Part shown: positions 1-8,444 of the stretch, piece by piece | How positions within the stretch are numbered: the stretch's first letter is position 1 | Layout of the letters: every line of letters starts with the position of its first letter | Origin: Lachnospiraceae bacterium | Lineage (GTDB): Bacteria; Bacillota; Clostridia; Lachnospirales; Lachnospiraceae | Length of the DNA stretch: 64,000 bases | Direction: 5' to 3' | Assembly (NCBI GenBank): GCA_015258065.1 | Contig: JABZIZ010000001.1 | Span: 1-64,000 of the forward strand | Program-made: the position numbers and the translations under genes | Notes under the pieces: generated by a model | Seen by the model: the letters and a program-made list of their open reading frames with translations, nothing else | Database searches by the model: none | Told to the model about the DNA's origin: nothing

Positions 1-244
1 GTTTTGTATCTCTCCCTTAAATTTTAGTCTGTTTCCAGCCCTTAATCTAAAGGTTCTTCTCGTTCAATCTCAGTCCAAGACTATCGCTAGTCCTGTCCGT
101 AATTTACCTTTTTAAGGTTCTGTTCTTGAATTATTCTTCTTCAGAATTATTCAGGTTTGCATCACTGTTCAGTTGTCAAGGTGCTGCTGTTTTCTTTCTT
201 TGCCGCTGCATTTTTGTTTGTTCTTGTGTGCCACAGCGGAGACT
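1..244 (-). other. 5' leader of an rRNA operon (16S gene lies beyond the left edge)
   Basis: Read on the minus strand, this follows a strong promoter and contains the segment at 163-182 (ACCTTGACAACTGAACAGTG), a sequence common in clostridial rRNA leaders and spacers. It then runs A/G-rich towards the window edge, where the 16S gene should start. No protein-like frame is convincing. The rRNA gene itself is not in the window, so the assignment rests on the leader motif and promoter only. Confidence 0.6.
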
Positions 245-273
245 AATATATCATTTGCCTATATCTTCGTCAA
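245..273 (-). promoter_or_regulatory. Promoter of the rRNA operon
   Basis: On the minus strand a -35 box TTGACG (268-273) is followed by a 17-nt spacer and a -10 box TATATT (245-250). An A/T-rich tract lies just upstream (274-300), as in UP elements of rRNA promoters. It drives transcription leftwards into the rRNA leader. The 160 bases between it and the cvpA stop (274-434) hold only small hairpins and no gene that I can see. Confidence 0.7.
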
Positions 274-434
274 GCACTTTTTTGAAAAAAATTCAAAATT
301 ATGCAAATTTCTTTTTTGAAAAGCCGGAAGCCCGCTCCGAAAGCGGTTTCTCACTTTTCCTTCCGATCCGCAAAAATCTTGTCATCTCCCGATCGGGATG
401 TTTCTTTTTCCGAAAAAGAGAACTGCAGAGCATT

Positions 435-917
435 TCACTGCAGAGGCAACGAAACCGGCAGCCTGGTCAAAAATTCTTCCACACACCGTTTCACATCAAG
501 GCCTGTCATCTTCTCGACCAGATAAAGGACAAAAGCCGCACTCAGGCAACCGAGCACTGCTCCAAGCGCACCGTCTACCCATCCGAGAAAAGGGATTCTT
601 CGCAGGTTCGCTCCCACCCGCTTGAAAATACCGGAAAGAAGCTTGTAGACCAGGTAGAAAGCAACCAGATACACCAGCAACTGCGCATATTTCCCGGATA
701 CGGGCAGAGAGGAAATTTTCTCTGCAAGCAGCTCCCCCGCCCACTTCAGGAGATAATAGGTGCCTGCCAGTGCAAATAAACCGCTTCCCTCCGCCACCAA
801 ACCATTCTTGAAGCCTCTTGCAATCCTCCAGATCACAAGCATCAAGGCAAGCAGTGCTACCAGGTTGGCCCCCGCGATTCCCAGAAAAGAAAAATCCGAT
901 GCGTTCATTCTCAACAT
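435..917 (-). CDS. CvpA family membrane protein
   Basis: 160-residue integral membrane protein with about four hydrophobic segments. It has the CvpA-family layout: an early GFKNGL stretch after the first helix and a glycine-rich GWVDGALGAVLG near residues 112-123. Family members are linked to colicin V production or, more generally, envelope and division functions in bacteria; the role here is not known. Translation begins 4 bases after the stop of the upstream DUF5711 gene, so the two are co-transcribed. An AAGGT site sits 6 nt before the ATG. It is the last gene before the rRNA operon promoter. Confidence 0.75.
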   Translation of the reverse strand: MLRMNASDFSFLGIAGANLVALLALMLVIWRIARGFKNGLVAEGSGLFALAGTYYLLKWAGELLAEKISSLPVSGKYAQLLVYLVAFYLVYKLLSGIFKRVGANLRRIPFLGWVDGALGAVLGCLSAAFVLYLVEKMTGLDVKRCVEEFLTRLPVSLPLQ

Positions 918-921
918 ATCA

Positions 922-2136
922 TTACCTTAATTCCACGGTCTCTATGCGGTCAGCCGTCACCAGCAGAAAGCGGCTGCGAATGGAAGTCGGTACCACAGTT
1001 TTCACGGGGGAAGAAAAATTTCCCTGATACCTTACCTCTCCTCCCGCTCCCAGAATCAGCCATTCATCGCTGTCATAAAGGACGGTTCTGCCTGCGACAA
1101 AGAGGATTTTATCGTACTTTTTTTTCAGGAACTTCTTAAACAGCAGGTTTCCTGCCGTTCCGTAGACCTCCAACCGGTAAAGTCCGTCTTTGGTCCCGTT
1201 TACGAATAGAATTCCCACATGGGCGTCGTCATGATAAACGGCCTCGATCTGTTCTCCGGAAAAAAGATTCTGGGTGCCCAGCTTCGGGATTTCATCTCCG
1301 TTGTAATACATGATCCGGTCTGTCGAAACCGCAAAGGCAGTCTGATCGTTTAGAAAGTGCACCGTCGGTATGACCTCGTCTTTATAATCATAACCGCTGG
1401 CATAATTGTCCACTTTGTTTTTTCCCACACTGCCAAAGTTGTAAAAGGCAATGCTGGTTTTCACTGCTCCCGCATCTTCCCGAAGGTATGACACGCAAAC
1501 CAGTTCTCCGCTCGGAGAAATGGAAACTGCAAGCGGGTAGCCGCTGTTGCCCATGGAGGTGCGGATGCTGGCCAGACTTTTCCCTTCTGCGCTGTACAAA
1601 TTGACCCAGGTCACGTCCTCGTCGTCCAAAACGGCGCAGACCACCCCCTGCCTGGCTACGCAGAAATTGCGCACCGGCAGATTCGTATTGATCTTCCCCA
1701 GAGGTCCGTTTTTGGCCTGCACTACATAAATGGTGCTCTCATTCTTCCCGCCGATTGCCGCGACATCGCCGCAGGTTTGCACCTCCGGATTCTGGATTTC
1801 ATACGTCTGGTTCCACAGCTTTTCTCCGTCTTTGTCGACTCCGTAGACGCCATCCTTGCTGTATTCCACTATAACCCCATTCAGAGAAATAGCCCCTATA
1901 CTCTCCGCCTGTGCAAGCGGAACCGAGTCCGAAACGGAGACTTCTGTATAGCTCTTGTCTCTCCAGGAAAAATAGGCAATGAAAAGTAAAGCTCCCGCCA
2001 CCACACAGGCCGCGATCACTCTGGTGATATGTCCTTTTCCTTCCAAAACTTCATGCGGTTTTTCATCTTGCGTCCTGGAGGCCGCTTCTTCCTCCTTGGT
2101 TTGCTTCCCCGAAGGAAACCTCCTGATTTCTGCCAA
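922..2136 (-). CDS. DUF5711-like single-pass membrane beta-propeller protein
   Basis: 404 residues: a short charged cytoplasmic N-terminus, one hydrophobic segment (about residues 40-58, VIAACVVAGALLFIAYF), then a long extracytoplasmic region of repeated beta-rich segments that looks like a propeller. I recognise it as resembling the DUF5711 proteins of Lachnospirales, with no assigned function. The frame is open 78 nt further upstream, but that would overlap galM. I chose the TTG at 2136 because AAGGAGAGGG lies 4 nt before it, directly after the galM stop. CvpA follows immediately. Confidence 0.7.
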   Translation of the reverse strand: MAEIRRFPSGKQTKEEEAASRTQDEKPHEVLEGKGHITRVIAACVVAGALLFIAYFSWRDKSYTEVSVSDSVPLAQAESIGAISLNGVIVEYSKDGVYGVDKDGEKLWNQTYEIQNPEVQTCGDVAAIGGKNESTIYVVQAKNGPLGKINTNLPVRNFCVARQGVVCAVLDDEDVTWVNLYSAEGKSLASIRTSMGNSGYPLAVSISPSGELVCVSYLREDAGAVKTSIAFYNFGSVGKNKVDNYASGYDYKDEVIPTVHFLNDQTAFAVSTDRIMYYNGDEIPKLGTQNLFSGEQIEAVYHDDAHVGILFVNGTKDGLYRLEVYGTAGNLLFKKFLKKKYDKILFVAGRTVLYDSDEWLILGAGGEVRYQGNFSSPVKTVVPTSIRSRFLLVTADRIETVELR

Positions 2137-2149
2137 TCCGCCCTCTCCT

Positions 2150-3196
2150 TCAGCTAAAATCGTAAATAGTCGTCGTATCGTAAGGATGTGCAGGTTCTGT
2201 GATCGGGCTCTCAAAGTTCTCTATATTGATCGCATTCGGATAATACTGCGTTTCCAGACAAAAGCCGTCAAAAGGACGATAGGTTGCGCCCTGCTTCCCC
2301 TGTCGGATGTCCAGCTGTACGCCCGCATAGAACTGAAACCCCGGCAGGGTCGTCCATGCGCGCATGCGAATCCCCGTCTCGCCGCTATAGACGTCGGCAA
2401 ACTGTTTCAGAATTCCGTCCGCATGATCGATGCAGAAATTGTGATCATAGCCTCCACCCGCCTCTTTCAACTGGTCATCTTCTTCGTGCATCTTTTCTCC
2501 AATGGTTCTTTTATGCAGAAAATCAAAAGGCGTTCCCTGTACCGAACGGATCTCTCCTGTCGGGATCGAGCCTGCCCGCACCGGTGTAAAAGAGCCGGCA
2601 AAAAGCCGCATTTCGTGTCCTTCTACGCTGCCGGAGGCATGCCCGCCCAAATTAAAATAGCAGTGGTTGGTCATATTGATCCAGGTCGGGGCATCGCTTT
2701 TCACCAAATAATGCAGACGTAGTGCATTCTCTTCACTCAAGGAAAAGCTGAGATGGATATCTTTGTTTCCGGGGAAGCCGTATTCCCCATCTGCGGATTT
2801 CAGGTGAAAAACCACTTCTCCTTCCGTCTCGGACACTTCCTCCCACACCGTTCTCTGGAAGCCCGCCACATGCGAAGAGTGCAGATTGTTCACTCCCGCA
2901 TTCGCTTCCAGGAAATATTTTTTCCCATTGATCGAAAAAGAAGCATCCGCCGTTCTGTTGGCACAGGGGCCGACCGTCGCCCCAAGGCAACCGGGGTTGG
3001 TCAGGTAAGCGGTGAGATCCTTCTGCCCCAGGCAAACATCAACCGGCTTTCCATCCCGGTCGGGCACAAGGATATTGAGAATAATCGCTCCAAAATTCGT
3101 CACCTTCACTTCCATCCCGTTTCCGTTGATTAAACGGTATGCGTAAATCGGCGCATGGTTCGGCGCCTCTCCAAGAAATTCTCTCTTAACCTGCAT
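2150..3196 (-). CDS. galM: Aldose 1-epimerase (mutarotase)
   Basis: 348 residues, normal for GalM. It interconverts the alpha and beta anomers of galactose or glucose in the cytoplasm, feeding the Leloir pathway. Visible signatures are NRTADASF in the N-terminal half, TNHCYFNLGG with the catalytic histidine, and ETQYYPNAIN near the C-terminus with the catalytic glutamate. An AGGAGG site lies 4 nt before the ATG. No other galactose genes are nearby; it sits between recR and a DUF5711 gene, so the neighbours do not specify its sugar. Confidence 0.92.
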   Translation of the reverse strand: MQVKREFLGEAPNHAPIYAYRLINGNGMEVKVTNFGAIILNILVPDRDGKPVDVCLGQKDLTAYLTNPGCLGATVGPCANRTADASFSINGKKYFLEANAGVNNLHSSHVAGFQRTVWEEVSETEGEVVFHLKSADGEYGFPGNKDIHLSFSLSEENALRLHYLVKSDAPTWINMTNHCYFNLGGHASGSVEGHEMRLFAGSFTPVRAGSIPTGEIRSVQGTPFDFLHKRTIGEKMHEEDDQLKEAGGGYDHNFCIDHADGILKQFADVYSGETGIRMRAWTTLPGFQFYAGVQLDIRQGKQGATYRPFDGFCLETQYYPNAINIENFESPITEPAHPYDTTTIYDFS

Positions 3197-3265
3197 CTTT
3201 CCTCCTTACAGAACAAACACTCTCTGTCTATTCCTGTGCATCTTTTCTCCCCGCGGGAAGACGAC

Positions 3266-3865
3266 TCAAAGTTCCGTGCGACCTTCCAGTGCACGCAACA
3301 GCGTCACTTCGTCAATGTATTCCAGGTCTCCTCCGACCGGCACCCCGCTGGCGATCCTTGTCGTACGAATGCCGAGCGGTTTAATCAATTTACTGAGATA
3401 CATTGCTGTCGTTTCCCCTTCCAGAGAAGAATTGGTGGCAAGGATCACTTCTTTTACTTCCTCGCCCGCAAGTCTTTTCATCAATTCTTGAATCCGAATA
3501 TCCCCCGGTCCGATCCCGAGCATGGGAGAAATGGCACCATGCAGTACATGATAGACACCTTCATATCTGCCCGTCTTTTCGTAGGCGGCCAGATCCCGTG
3601 TCGTCTCCACAACCATAATGGTGCCGTGATCTCTCTTTCCGCTTGCACAGATGGGGCACAGCTCTCCATCGGTCAAGTTACAGCATACTTTACAATAGCG
3701 TACCTGCTCCCTTGCCTCCGTCAGTGCGCCCGCCAATCTTCCGACGCGCTCCTTCGGTAGATGAATGATGTGAAAAGCCAGCCTTTGCGCAGACTTCTCT
3801 CCGATTCCCGGCAGAGAAGCCAGCTCGTCAATCAGGTGGTTCATCGGTCCCGAATACAGATCCAT
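3266..3865 (-). CDS. recR: Recombination protein RecR
   Basis: 199 residues, full length. RecR forms rings that, with RecO, load RecA on gapped DNA. The sequence shows a helix-hairpin-helix (LPGIGEKSAQRLAF, residues 18-31), a zinc finger with Cys58/Cys61 and Cys70/Cys73, then a Toprim domain from about residue 80 and the C-terminal GVPVGGDLEYIDEVTL Walker-B-like motif. Its start lies 2 nt after the ybaB stop and its Shine-Dalgarno (GGAGGG) is inside the ybaB end, so translation is coupled in the classic dnaX-ybaB-recR operon. Confidence 0.97.
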   Translation of the reverse strand: MDLYSGPMNHLIDELASLPGIGEKSAQRLAFHIIHLPKERVGRLAGALTEAREQVRYCKVCCNLTDGELCPICASGKRDHGTIMVVETTRDLAAYEKTGRYEGVYHVLHGAISPMLGIGPGDIRIQELMKRLAGEEVKEVILATNSSLEGETTAMYLSKLIKPLGIRTTRIASGVPVGGDLEYIDEVTLLRALEGRTEL

Positions 3866-3867
3866 AC

Positions 3868-4209
3868 TCAGAACATCCCTCCGAGTCCGCCGGTCATATG
3901 GTTCATGATCGATGCGCCCGCTTCCTGCGCCTGTTTTGCCGCCTCATTCACAGCGGCAACGATCATATCCTGCAGCATCTCCACATCCTCCGGATCTACC
4001 GCCTCCGGTGAAATCTTCAGCGCCTTCAAATCTCCGTTTCCGCTGACGGTCGCCTGCACGGCTCCTCCGCCCGAGGTGGCCGTAAATTCCTTCGTCTCCA
4101 GTTCCTTCTGCTGTTCCTCCATCTGGCGTTGCATGCGCTGTGCCTGCTTCATCAAGTTGCTCATGTTGCCGGGCATGCCTCCACCCGGGAATCCACCTCT
4201 TTTGCTCAT
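3868..4209 (-). CDS. YbaB/EbfC family nucleoid-associated protein
   Basis: 113 residues. YbaB/EbfC proteins are small dimeric DNA-binding proteins of the nucleoid. The N-terminus is glycine/methionine-rich (GGFPGGGMPGNM), followed by a long helix (NLMKQAQRMQRQMEEQQKELE) and the conserved core with VSGNGDLKALKISPEAVD. The reading frame is open well upstream, but that part overlaps dnaX. I chose the second of two adjacent ATGs, 7 nt after AAAGGA. It sits between dnaX and recR, which is the conserved order. Confidence 0.93.
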   Translation of the reverse strand: MSKRGGFPGGGMPGNMSNLMKQAQRMQRQMEEQQKELETKEFTATSGGGAVQATVSGNGDLKALKISPEAVDPEDVEMLQDMIVAAVNEAAKQAQEAGASIMNHMTGGLGGMF

Positions 4210-4235
4210 CATCCTATCCTTTCTCTTTTCTTCCT

Positions 4236-5885
4236 CTACGATTCCGTCATCTGCACATCCATCCCGATGGATGTCAACCCGGCTGCAAGCGGTCCGTCGG
4301 TGTCCGGATCCCGCCCCTCTTGTGCGACCATTCCTTCTTTCTCCCCTTCCGGAGGCGCACCGTCCGGGGCTTTCCCTCTCGTCTTCCCTTCCAGCGCAGG
4401 CTTTTTCCCGGTTCTTTCTGTCAAAAATTCCTGTAGCGACCTGCCGCACTCTCCTTCCAGCATCCTCGCCACATTTCGATTGGTAAAAAGAAAACACAGG
4501 CGGCGATTTTTGACTTCAACCCGATCAAAATTTTTGGGTGAAAAAAGTGCCCGCAAGGCGGGAGACATCTCGTCCAGATACTGTCCCCAGGAAGCTGCCA
4601 TCTCCTGCAGATCCTCCTCCGTCGCTTCTTCTACCTCGACTGCTTTCTCCACAAGGGTCGATTTGGAAGGAGGATTTTCCTGCATTGCATAAGCTACAGA
4701 AGCAGCGCTCCCCTCATCCAGGCGTTTTCTAAGCTCTTGTGTCTCCCTCTCCAACACACGCAGCCGTTCTGCCAGGGCTTCTCCCGCCATTTCCGATTCC
4801 GGATGACAGACCTTGATCACCGTCATTTCCAGTAGAACCCTTTTCTGCGTGGAATACCGCATTTCGGAAGAGAGTTCGGAGAAAAGCCGGATGTAGAGAA
4901 GCAGCGTTTCCATCTGCGCTTCTGCGGCCTGTCTCCTCAATTCCTCCAAATGATCCGGAGACACATCGATCACATCCTCCAGTTCTTCTGCGGTTTTAGC
5001 CAACATTAAATTGCGAAGGTACCAGACAAAGTCCCTCACAAACTGCAAAAGCTCTCCACCCTGATAGACGATATCGGCGATCAGGTCAATGGCTTCTGTC
5101 ACCTCTCCCTTTAAAAGATGGGAATAAAATCTGCCATAGATCTCCGTATCCACTGCACCAATGATCTTTCGAACGCGCTCGCCGGTCAGTTTTTCACCGC
5201 ACAAAAAGGCGACACACTGATCCAGCAGACTAAGCCCGTCTCTCATGGAGCCGTCCGCTGCGCGGGCGATCAGATATAGGGCCTCTTCGTCCGCCTCAAT
5301 CTGCTCCGCTTCCACCACTTCCTGCAAGCGCCCCAGAACCACCTTTGTCGTGATCCGGTGAAAATCATATCTCTGACAGCGGGAAAGGATGGTCACCGGA
5401 ATCTTCTGCACCTCTGTCGTAGCCAGGATGAAAATGACATATTCCGGCGGCTCCTCCAGCGTTTTCAAAAGTGCATTAAAGGCTCCGCCGGAGAGCATGT
5501 GTACCTCATCAATGATATATACCTTCTTTTTTCCGGCGACCGGCGGATAGGAAACTTCTTCGATAATCTCCCTGATGTGATCGACGCCGTTATTGGAAGC
5601 GGCATCGATTTCGATCACATTCATATTTCCGCCATCTGCAATGGCCTTGCAGCTCTCACACTCTCCGCAGGGCGAACCGTCCTTTGGGTGCGCACAGTTC
5701 ACTGCCTTTGCAAAAATTTTGGCAATAGACGTCTTACCTGTTCCGCGCGTTCCGCAGAACAGGTAAGCATGACCGATCCGGCCGTTATTGATTTGATTCT
5801 TGAGTGTCGTGACGATGTGATCCTGCCCCCTCACTTCATCGAAGGTGGCGGGCCTGAATTTACGATACAGTGCTACATAAGACAT
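4236..5885 (-). CDS. dnaX: DNA polymerase III subunit gamma/tau
   Basis: 549 residues. This is the clamp-loader ATPase of the replisome. From the start MSYVALYRKFRP it has Walker A GTRGTGKTS (45-53), the zinc-binding cysteines 64, 73, 76 and 79, and Walker B with DEVH (126-129), followed by domain III and a charged, variable tau-like C-terminus. The ATG at 5885 has GGAG 7 nt upstream; the longer frame to 5918 lacks a ribosome site. I did not find a clear programmed frameshift signal. First gene of the dnaX-ybaB-recR set. Confidence 0.95.
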   Translation of the reverse strand: MSYVALYRKFRPATFDEVRGQDHIVTTLKNQINNGRIGHAYLFCGTRGTGKTSIAKIFAKAVNCAHPKDGSPCGECESCKAIADGGNMNVIEIDAASNNGVDHIREIIEEVSYPPVAGKKKVYIIDEVHMLSGGAFNALLKTLEEPPEYVIFILATTEVQKIPVTILSRCQRYDFHRITTKVVLGRLQEVVEAEQIEADEEALYLIARAADGSMRDGLSLLDQCVAFLCGEKLTGERVRKIIGAVDTEIYGRFYSHLLKGEVTEAIDLIADIVYQGGELLQFVRDFVWYLRNLMLAKTAEELEDVIDVSPDHLEELRRQAAEAQMETLLLYIRLFSELSSEMRYSTQKRVLLEMTVIKVCHPESEMAGEALAERLRVLERETQELRKRLDEGSAASVAYAMQENPPSKSTLVEKAVEVEEATEEDLQEMAASWGQYLDEMSPALRALFSPKNFDRVEVKNRRLCFLFTNRNVARMLEGECGRSLQEFLTERTGKKPALEGKTRGKAPDGAPPEGEKEGMVAQEGRDPDTDGPLAAGLTSIGMDVQMTES

Positions 5886-5917
5886 GGAAAAACTCCAAAG
5901 CGCCTCTCTGTTATCCA

Positions 5918-5999
5918 TCTCCGAAGGAGACGCCTAACCTCCTCGTTTCTTTGAACTCCATCAGTCTCCAAAGGAGACGCCTAACATCTTGGCTTCTTT
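5918..5999. repeat. Degenerate direct duplication of the pfkA 3' end
   Basis: Bases 5918-5952 repeat bases 5965-5999 at an offset of 47, with 30 of 35 positions identical. The right copy encodes the pfkA C-terminus (GVSFGD and stop region); the left copy is non-coding and lies between pfkA and dnaX. Each copy contains a small hairpin of the form TCTCC-nnn-GGAGA. Confidence 0.7.
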
Positions 6000-7034
6000 G
6001 ATAATCGTTGCATCCTTCGGAATCATCTTGAGCTTTCCGGCTACTTCCTGTAGAGGAACTCTCACGATTTCTCTGTCCTTATAGGCAACCATATAGCCAT
6101 ACTTTTCTTTTAAAATCAACTGTCCCGCCTCTGCTCCCAGACGGCTGGCAAACACTCTGTCGTAGGGATCCGGCGCACCGCCGCGCTGCATGTGTCCCGG
6201 TACCGTCACACGCACTTCCTTCCCGGTCACCTCTCCGATCTGATGCGCAATTTCAAATGAAACGGAGGCATGAACACTCTTTTCCCGTTTCTTAGCCAGT
6301 TCCTTCTTGGACAGCTTCGCATCCTCCTTGGAAAGCGCTCCCTCCGCCACGGCAATAATGGTAAATCTGGCTCCCTCGGCATCTCTTTTCTCAATCGCCT
6401 GAATGACCTTATCGATATCATAAGGGATCTCGGGCAAAAGAATAATATCCGCACCTCCCGCCATGCCGGCGTTTAAGGTTAACCATCCCACCTTATGTCC
6501 CATCACCTCGATAATGAAAACACGTCCGTGGGAGTCCGCTGTGGTATGAATGCAGTCGATGACATTGGTCGCCACGTCTACCGCGGACTGAAACCCGAAA
6601 GTCATCTCCGTCCCCCAGAGATCGTTGTCAATCGTCTTTGGAAGAGAAACAATATTTAATCCTTCTTCCCGCAAGAGATTCGCCGTCTTCTGGGATCCGT
6701 TGCCGCCCAGTACCACCAGGCAGTCCAGTTGCAGTTTGTAATACGTTTGCTTCATAGCCGCAACCTTGTCGATTCCGTCTTCCTCAATCACCCGAATCGT
6801 TTTAAACGGCACACGGGAAGAACCGAGAATGGTGCCGCCTCTGGTGAGAATCCCGGAGAAGTCTCTGGACGTCAGCATCCGGAAATTGCTGCTGATGAGT
6901 CCCTTGTATCCGTTTAAAAACCCGTAAAACTCGAACTGCTCCTTGCTGTTGGAGAGGCACTTGACGACACCGCGCATTGCTGCATTTAACGCCTGGCAGT
7001 CGCCCCCGCTGGTCAGCATACCGACTCGTTTCAT
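5961..7034 (-). CDS. pfkA: 6-phosphofructokinase
   Basis: 357 residues; phosphorylates fructose 6-phosphate in glycolysis. It has LTSGGDCQALNAAMRG at the start, GGNGS (110-114), the catalytic loop PKTIDND (132-138) and the MGHKVGW region. Gly113 and Lys133 match the Gly/Lys pair that, by family knowledge, usually goes with ATP use within the long PPi-like clade. The usual Asp of GGDGS is Asn here, which is odd, so the phosphoryl donor should be measured. I chose the ATG at 7034, 6 nt after GGAGG, over the GTG just before it. Monocistronic by appearance. Confidence 0.93.
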   Translation of the reverse strand: MKRVGMLTSGGDCQALNAAMRGVVKCLSNSKEQFEFYGFLNGYKGLISSNFRMLTSRDFSGILTRGGTILGSSRVPFKTIRVIEEDGIDKVAAMKQTYYKLQLDCLVVLGGNGSQKTANLLREEGLNIVSLPKTIDNDLWGTEMTFGFQSAVDVATNVIDCIHTTADSHGRVFIIEVMGHKVGWLTLNAGMAGGADIILLPEIPYDIDKVIQAIEKRDAEGARFTIIAVAEGALSKEDAKLSKKELAKKREKSVHASVSFEIAHQIGEVTGKEVRVTVPGHMQRGGAPDPYDRVFASRLGAEAGQLILKEKYGYMVAYKDREIVRVPLQEVAGKLKMIPKDATIIKEAKMLGVSFGD

Positions 7035-7136
7035 CACAAACCTCCTTCTATTCTTTGCGCTCTATTGTGAACCCTTTCAAAATCCAGTGATACAAGTGCC
7101 AAGAAAATGAAACTACTTTATTTTACCATGAATTCA

Positions 7137-7154
7137 ATCTGTTTGCAAACAGGT
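7137..7154. promoter_or_regulatory. Palindrome between the rhodanese gene and pfkA
   Basis: A perfect 14-base palindrome, CTGTTTGCAAACAG, lies in the short gap between the rhodanese stop and the pfkA start. Its size fits a dimeric operator, or a weak hairpin at the end of the rhodanese transcript. It has no T-run, so I do not call it a terminator. Function unknown. Confidence 0.3.
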
Positions 7155-7181
7155 GTTCGGTTTCTCCCCCCTGCACTGCCC

Positions 7182-7595
7182 CTAGATGCGCGGGATCTTT
7201 TTCTGGTTCAGCCACGGCATGTTCTTCCGCATCTGGGACGCGGAGACCTGAGACTGCAAACTCTTTGTCTTGATCCCCTTCTCCAGCTTTCCGCCGTAGG
7301 TCTCCACGCCTCCGATCGCCATCACCTTCTGATAGCCCAGATCCGCCAGTTTCTTCGCCGCCTTTTCTGCCCGTGCCCCCTTTTCGCAATACAGGAAGAG
7401 CGGGACCTCCTTGTCCGGAATCATGCTCTCTACCAGATCAATCCTGCCAAGCGGAATATTGCGGCTATGGGGAAGATGTCCCTCCGCATACTCCTTCTGT
7501 TCCCGGACATCGATCAGAATCGCCCTCGCCTCTGCGCGGTAAGCACGCAGTCCTTCGTTGATGTCTTTTTTCTTAAAAAAATCAAAGAATCCCAT
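7182..7595 (-). CDS. Rhodanese-like domain protein
   Basis: 137 residues with a single rhodanese domain: DVREQKEYAEGH (29-40) and the active loop CEKGAR with Cys70, which would carry persulfide sulfur. The short N-terminal MGFFDFFKKK is amphipathic and basic; the C-terminus is a basic tail after the domain. Single-domain rhodaneses act in sulfur transfer or as thiol sensors; the partner is not evident here. GGGAGAGA lies 6 nt before the ATG. It is divergent from the tRNA-Ser promoter 24 bases away. Confidence 0.85.
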   Translation of the reverse strand: MGFFDFFKKKDINEGLRAYRAEARAILIDVREQKEYAEGHLPHSRNIPLGRIDLVESMIPDKEVPLFLYCEKGARAEKAAKKLADLGYQKVMAIGGVETYGGKLEKGIKTKSLQSQVSASQMRKNMPWLNQKKIPRI

Positions 7596-7618
7596 AAGAT
7601 GTCTCTCCCAAATTATTG

Positions 7619-7647
7619 TTGACGCAAAGATGCTAAACAGATATAAT
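7619..7647 (+). promoter_or_regulatory. Promoter of the tRNA-Ser gene
   Basis: TTGACG (7619-7624), a 17-nt spacer and a perfect TATAAT (7642-7647), about 90 bases upstream of the mature tRNA. Strong stable-RNA-type promoter. Confidence 0.8.
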
Positions 7648-7736
7648 TTTACTTGTTCTTGTCTCTATGGGCAAGAAAATCTTAAACCTTTCGCACGGAC
7701 GATCTCCGGCTCGGGAAGGTTGCAGATTCACCAAAT

Positions 7737-7822
7737 GGAGATGTATCGAAGTGGTCATAACGAGCTCGACTCGAAATCGAGTTGTCCGCAAGGGCACGTG
7801 GGTTCGAATCCCACCGTCTCCG
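7737..7822 (+). tRNA. tRNA-Ser, anticodon CGA
   Basis: 86 nt. The acceptor stem pairs GGAGATG with CGTCTCC, followed by discriminator G. The anticodon arm is CTCGA-CTCGAAA-TCGAG, giving anticodon CGA (reads UCG). There is a long class II variable arm as expected for serine, and the T-arm has GGTTCGAATCC. The 3' CCA is not encoded. It has its own promoter and terminator, so it is a single-gene transcript. Confidence 0.95.
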
Positions 7823-7870
7823 TAATCAGGGGAATCTCTTTCTCATTTGAAGAGAGGGATGCCAAAGAGC

Positions 7871-7895
7871 GACCCGGTTTACGCCGGGTCTTTTT
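7871..7895 (+). terminator. Rho-independent terminator after tRNA-Ser
   Basis: Hairpin GACCCGG-TTTACG-CCGGGTC followed by five T residues, 49 bases after the tRNA. Confidence 0.9.
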
Positions 7896-7967
7896 GTTTC
7901 CTGAAAATCATACCCGGAAACGATCGGACATCCGCCATGCATCCTTTTTTCACACGAAAAACCAACC

Positions 7968-8444
7968 TCAAGTGCGCCTCCTACCCTCCCGTGCCTCGCC
8001 GCTTCCTTCCACCGTGAGAAAAAAGCGCCAGACCGAAGAGGCAAACTTCGCCAACCAGGCTGCCAGTATGATGCCCAGCGCAATGCAAGCCGCTTCAAAG
8101 ATCACCTTCTTGGAATATTCCGAAAGCAGCTTTTCCTCCTGCATCACAAAATAATACATCGTGTAATAGAGGTCGCCACCCGGAATTTCCGGCACCAGCA
8201 TGGGAACCAGGGTGACCAGAACCGGTGTCTTTAAGAGACGCGCGTAGATTTCCGCCAGCAGTGCCACGAAGAGACTGGCAAAAAAGATGGCGCCGTAAAT
8301 GCCCGGCAGTCTTGGCTTAAGAAGCAGATAAACGGCCCAGCCCGCCCCGCTGCCAAGGGTGATAAAAAGGAGCTTCCTGTCCCAGATTCCAAAGAGGAGC
8401 GCAAAGCAACAGGACGCCACCATTCCCATCAGAGTCTGACTCAT
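7968..8444 (-). CDS. Threonine/serine exporter, small subunit (ThrE C-terminal half type)
   Basis: 158 residues with about five membrane segments. It matches the small partner of split ThrE exporters: LVPMLVPEIPGGDLYYTMYY (residues about 79-98) is the conserved VPGxxxY-like region. It starts with ATGA overlapping the stop of the large-subunit gene by 4 bases, so the two are translationally coupled. Together they are predicted to export threonine or serine, or related metabolites, across the plasma membrane. Substrate not determined here. Confidence 0.82.
   Translation of the reverse strand: MSQTLMGMVASCCFALLFGIWDRKLLFITLGSGAGWAVYLLLKPRLPGIYGAIFFASLFVALLAEIYARLLKTPVLVTLVPMLVPEIPGGDLYYTMYYFVMQEEKLLSEYSKKVIFEAACIALGIILAAWLAKFASSVWRFFLTVEGSGEAREGRRRT

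Noticed and set aside
126..779. Long plus-strand frame over the rRNA leader and cvpA
   Set aside because: It covers the rRNA promoter and is antisense to a clear CvpA gene; the residues show no known pattern.
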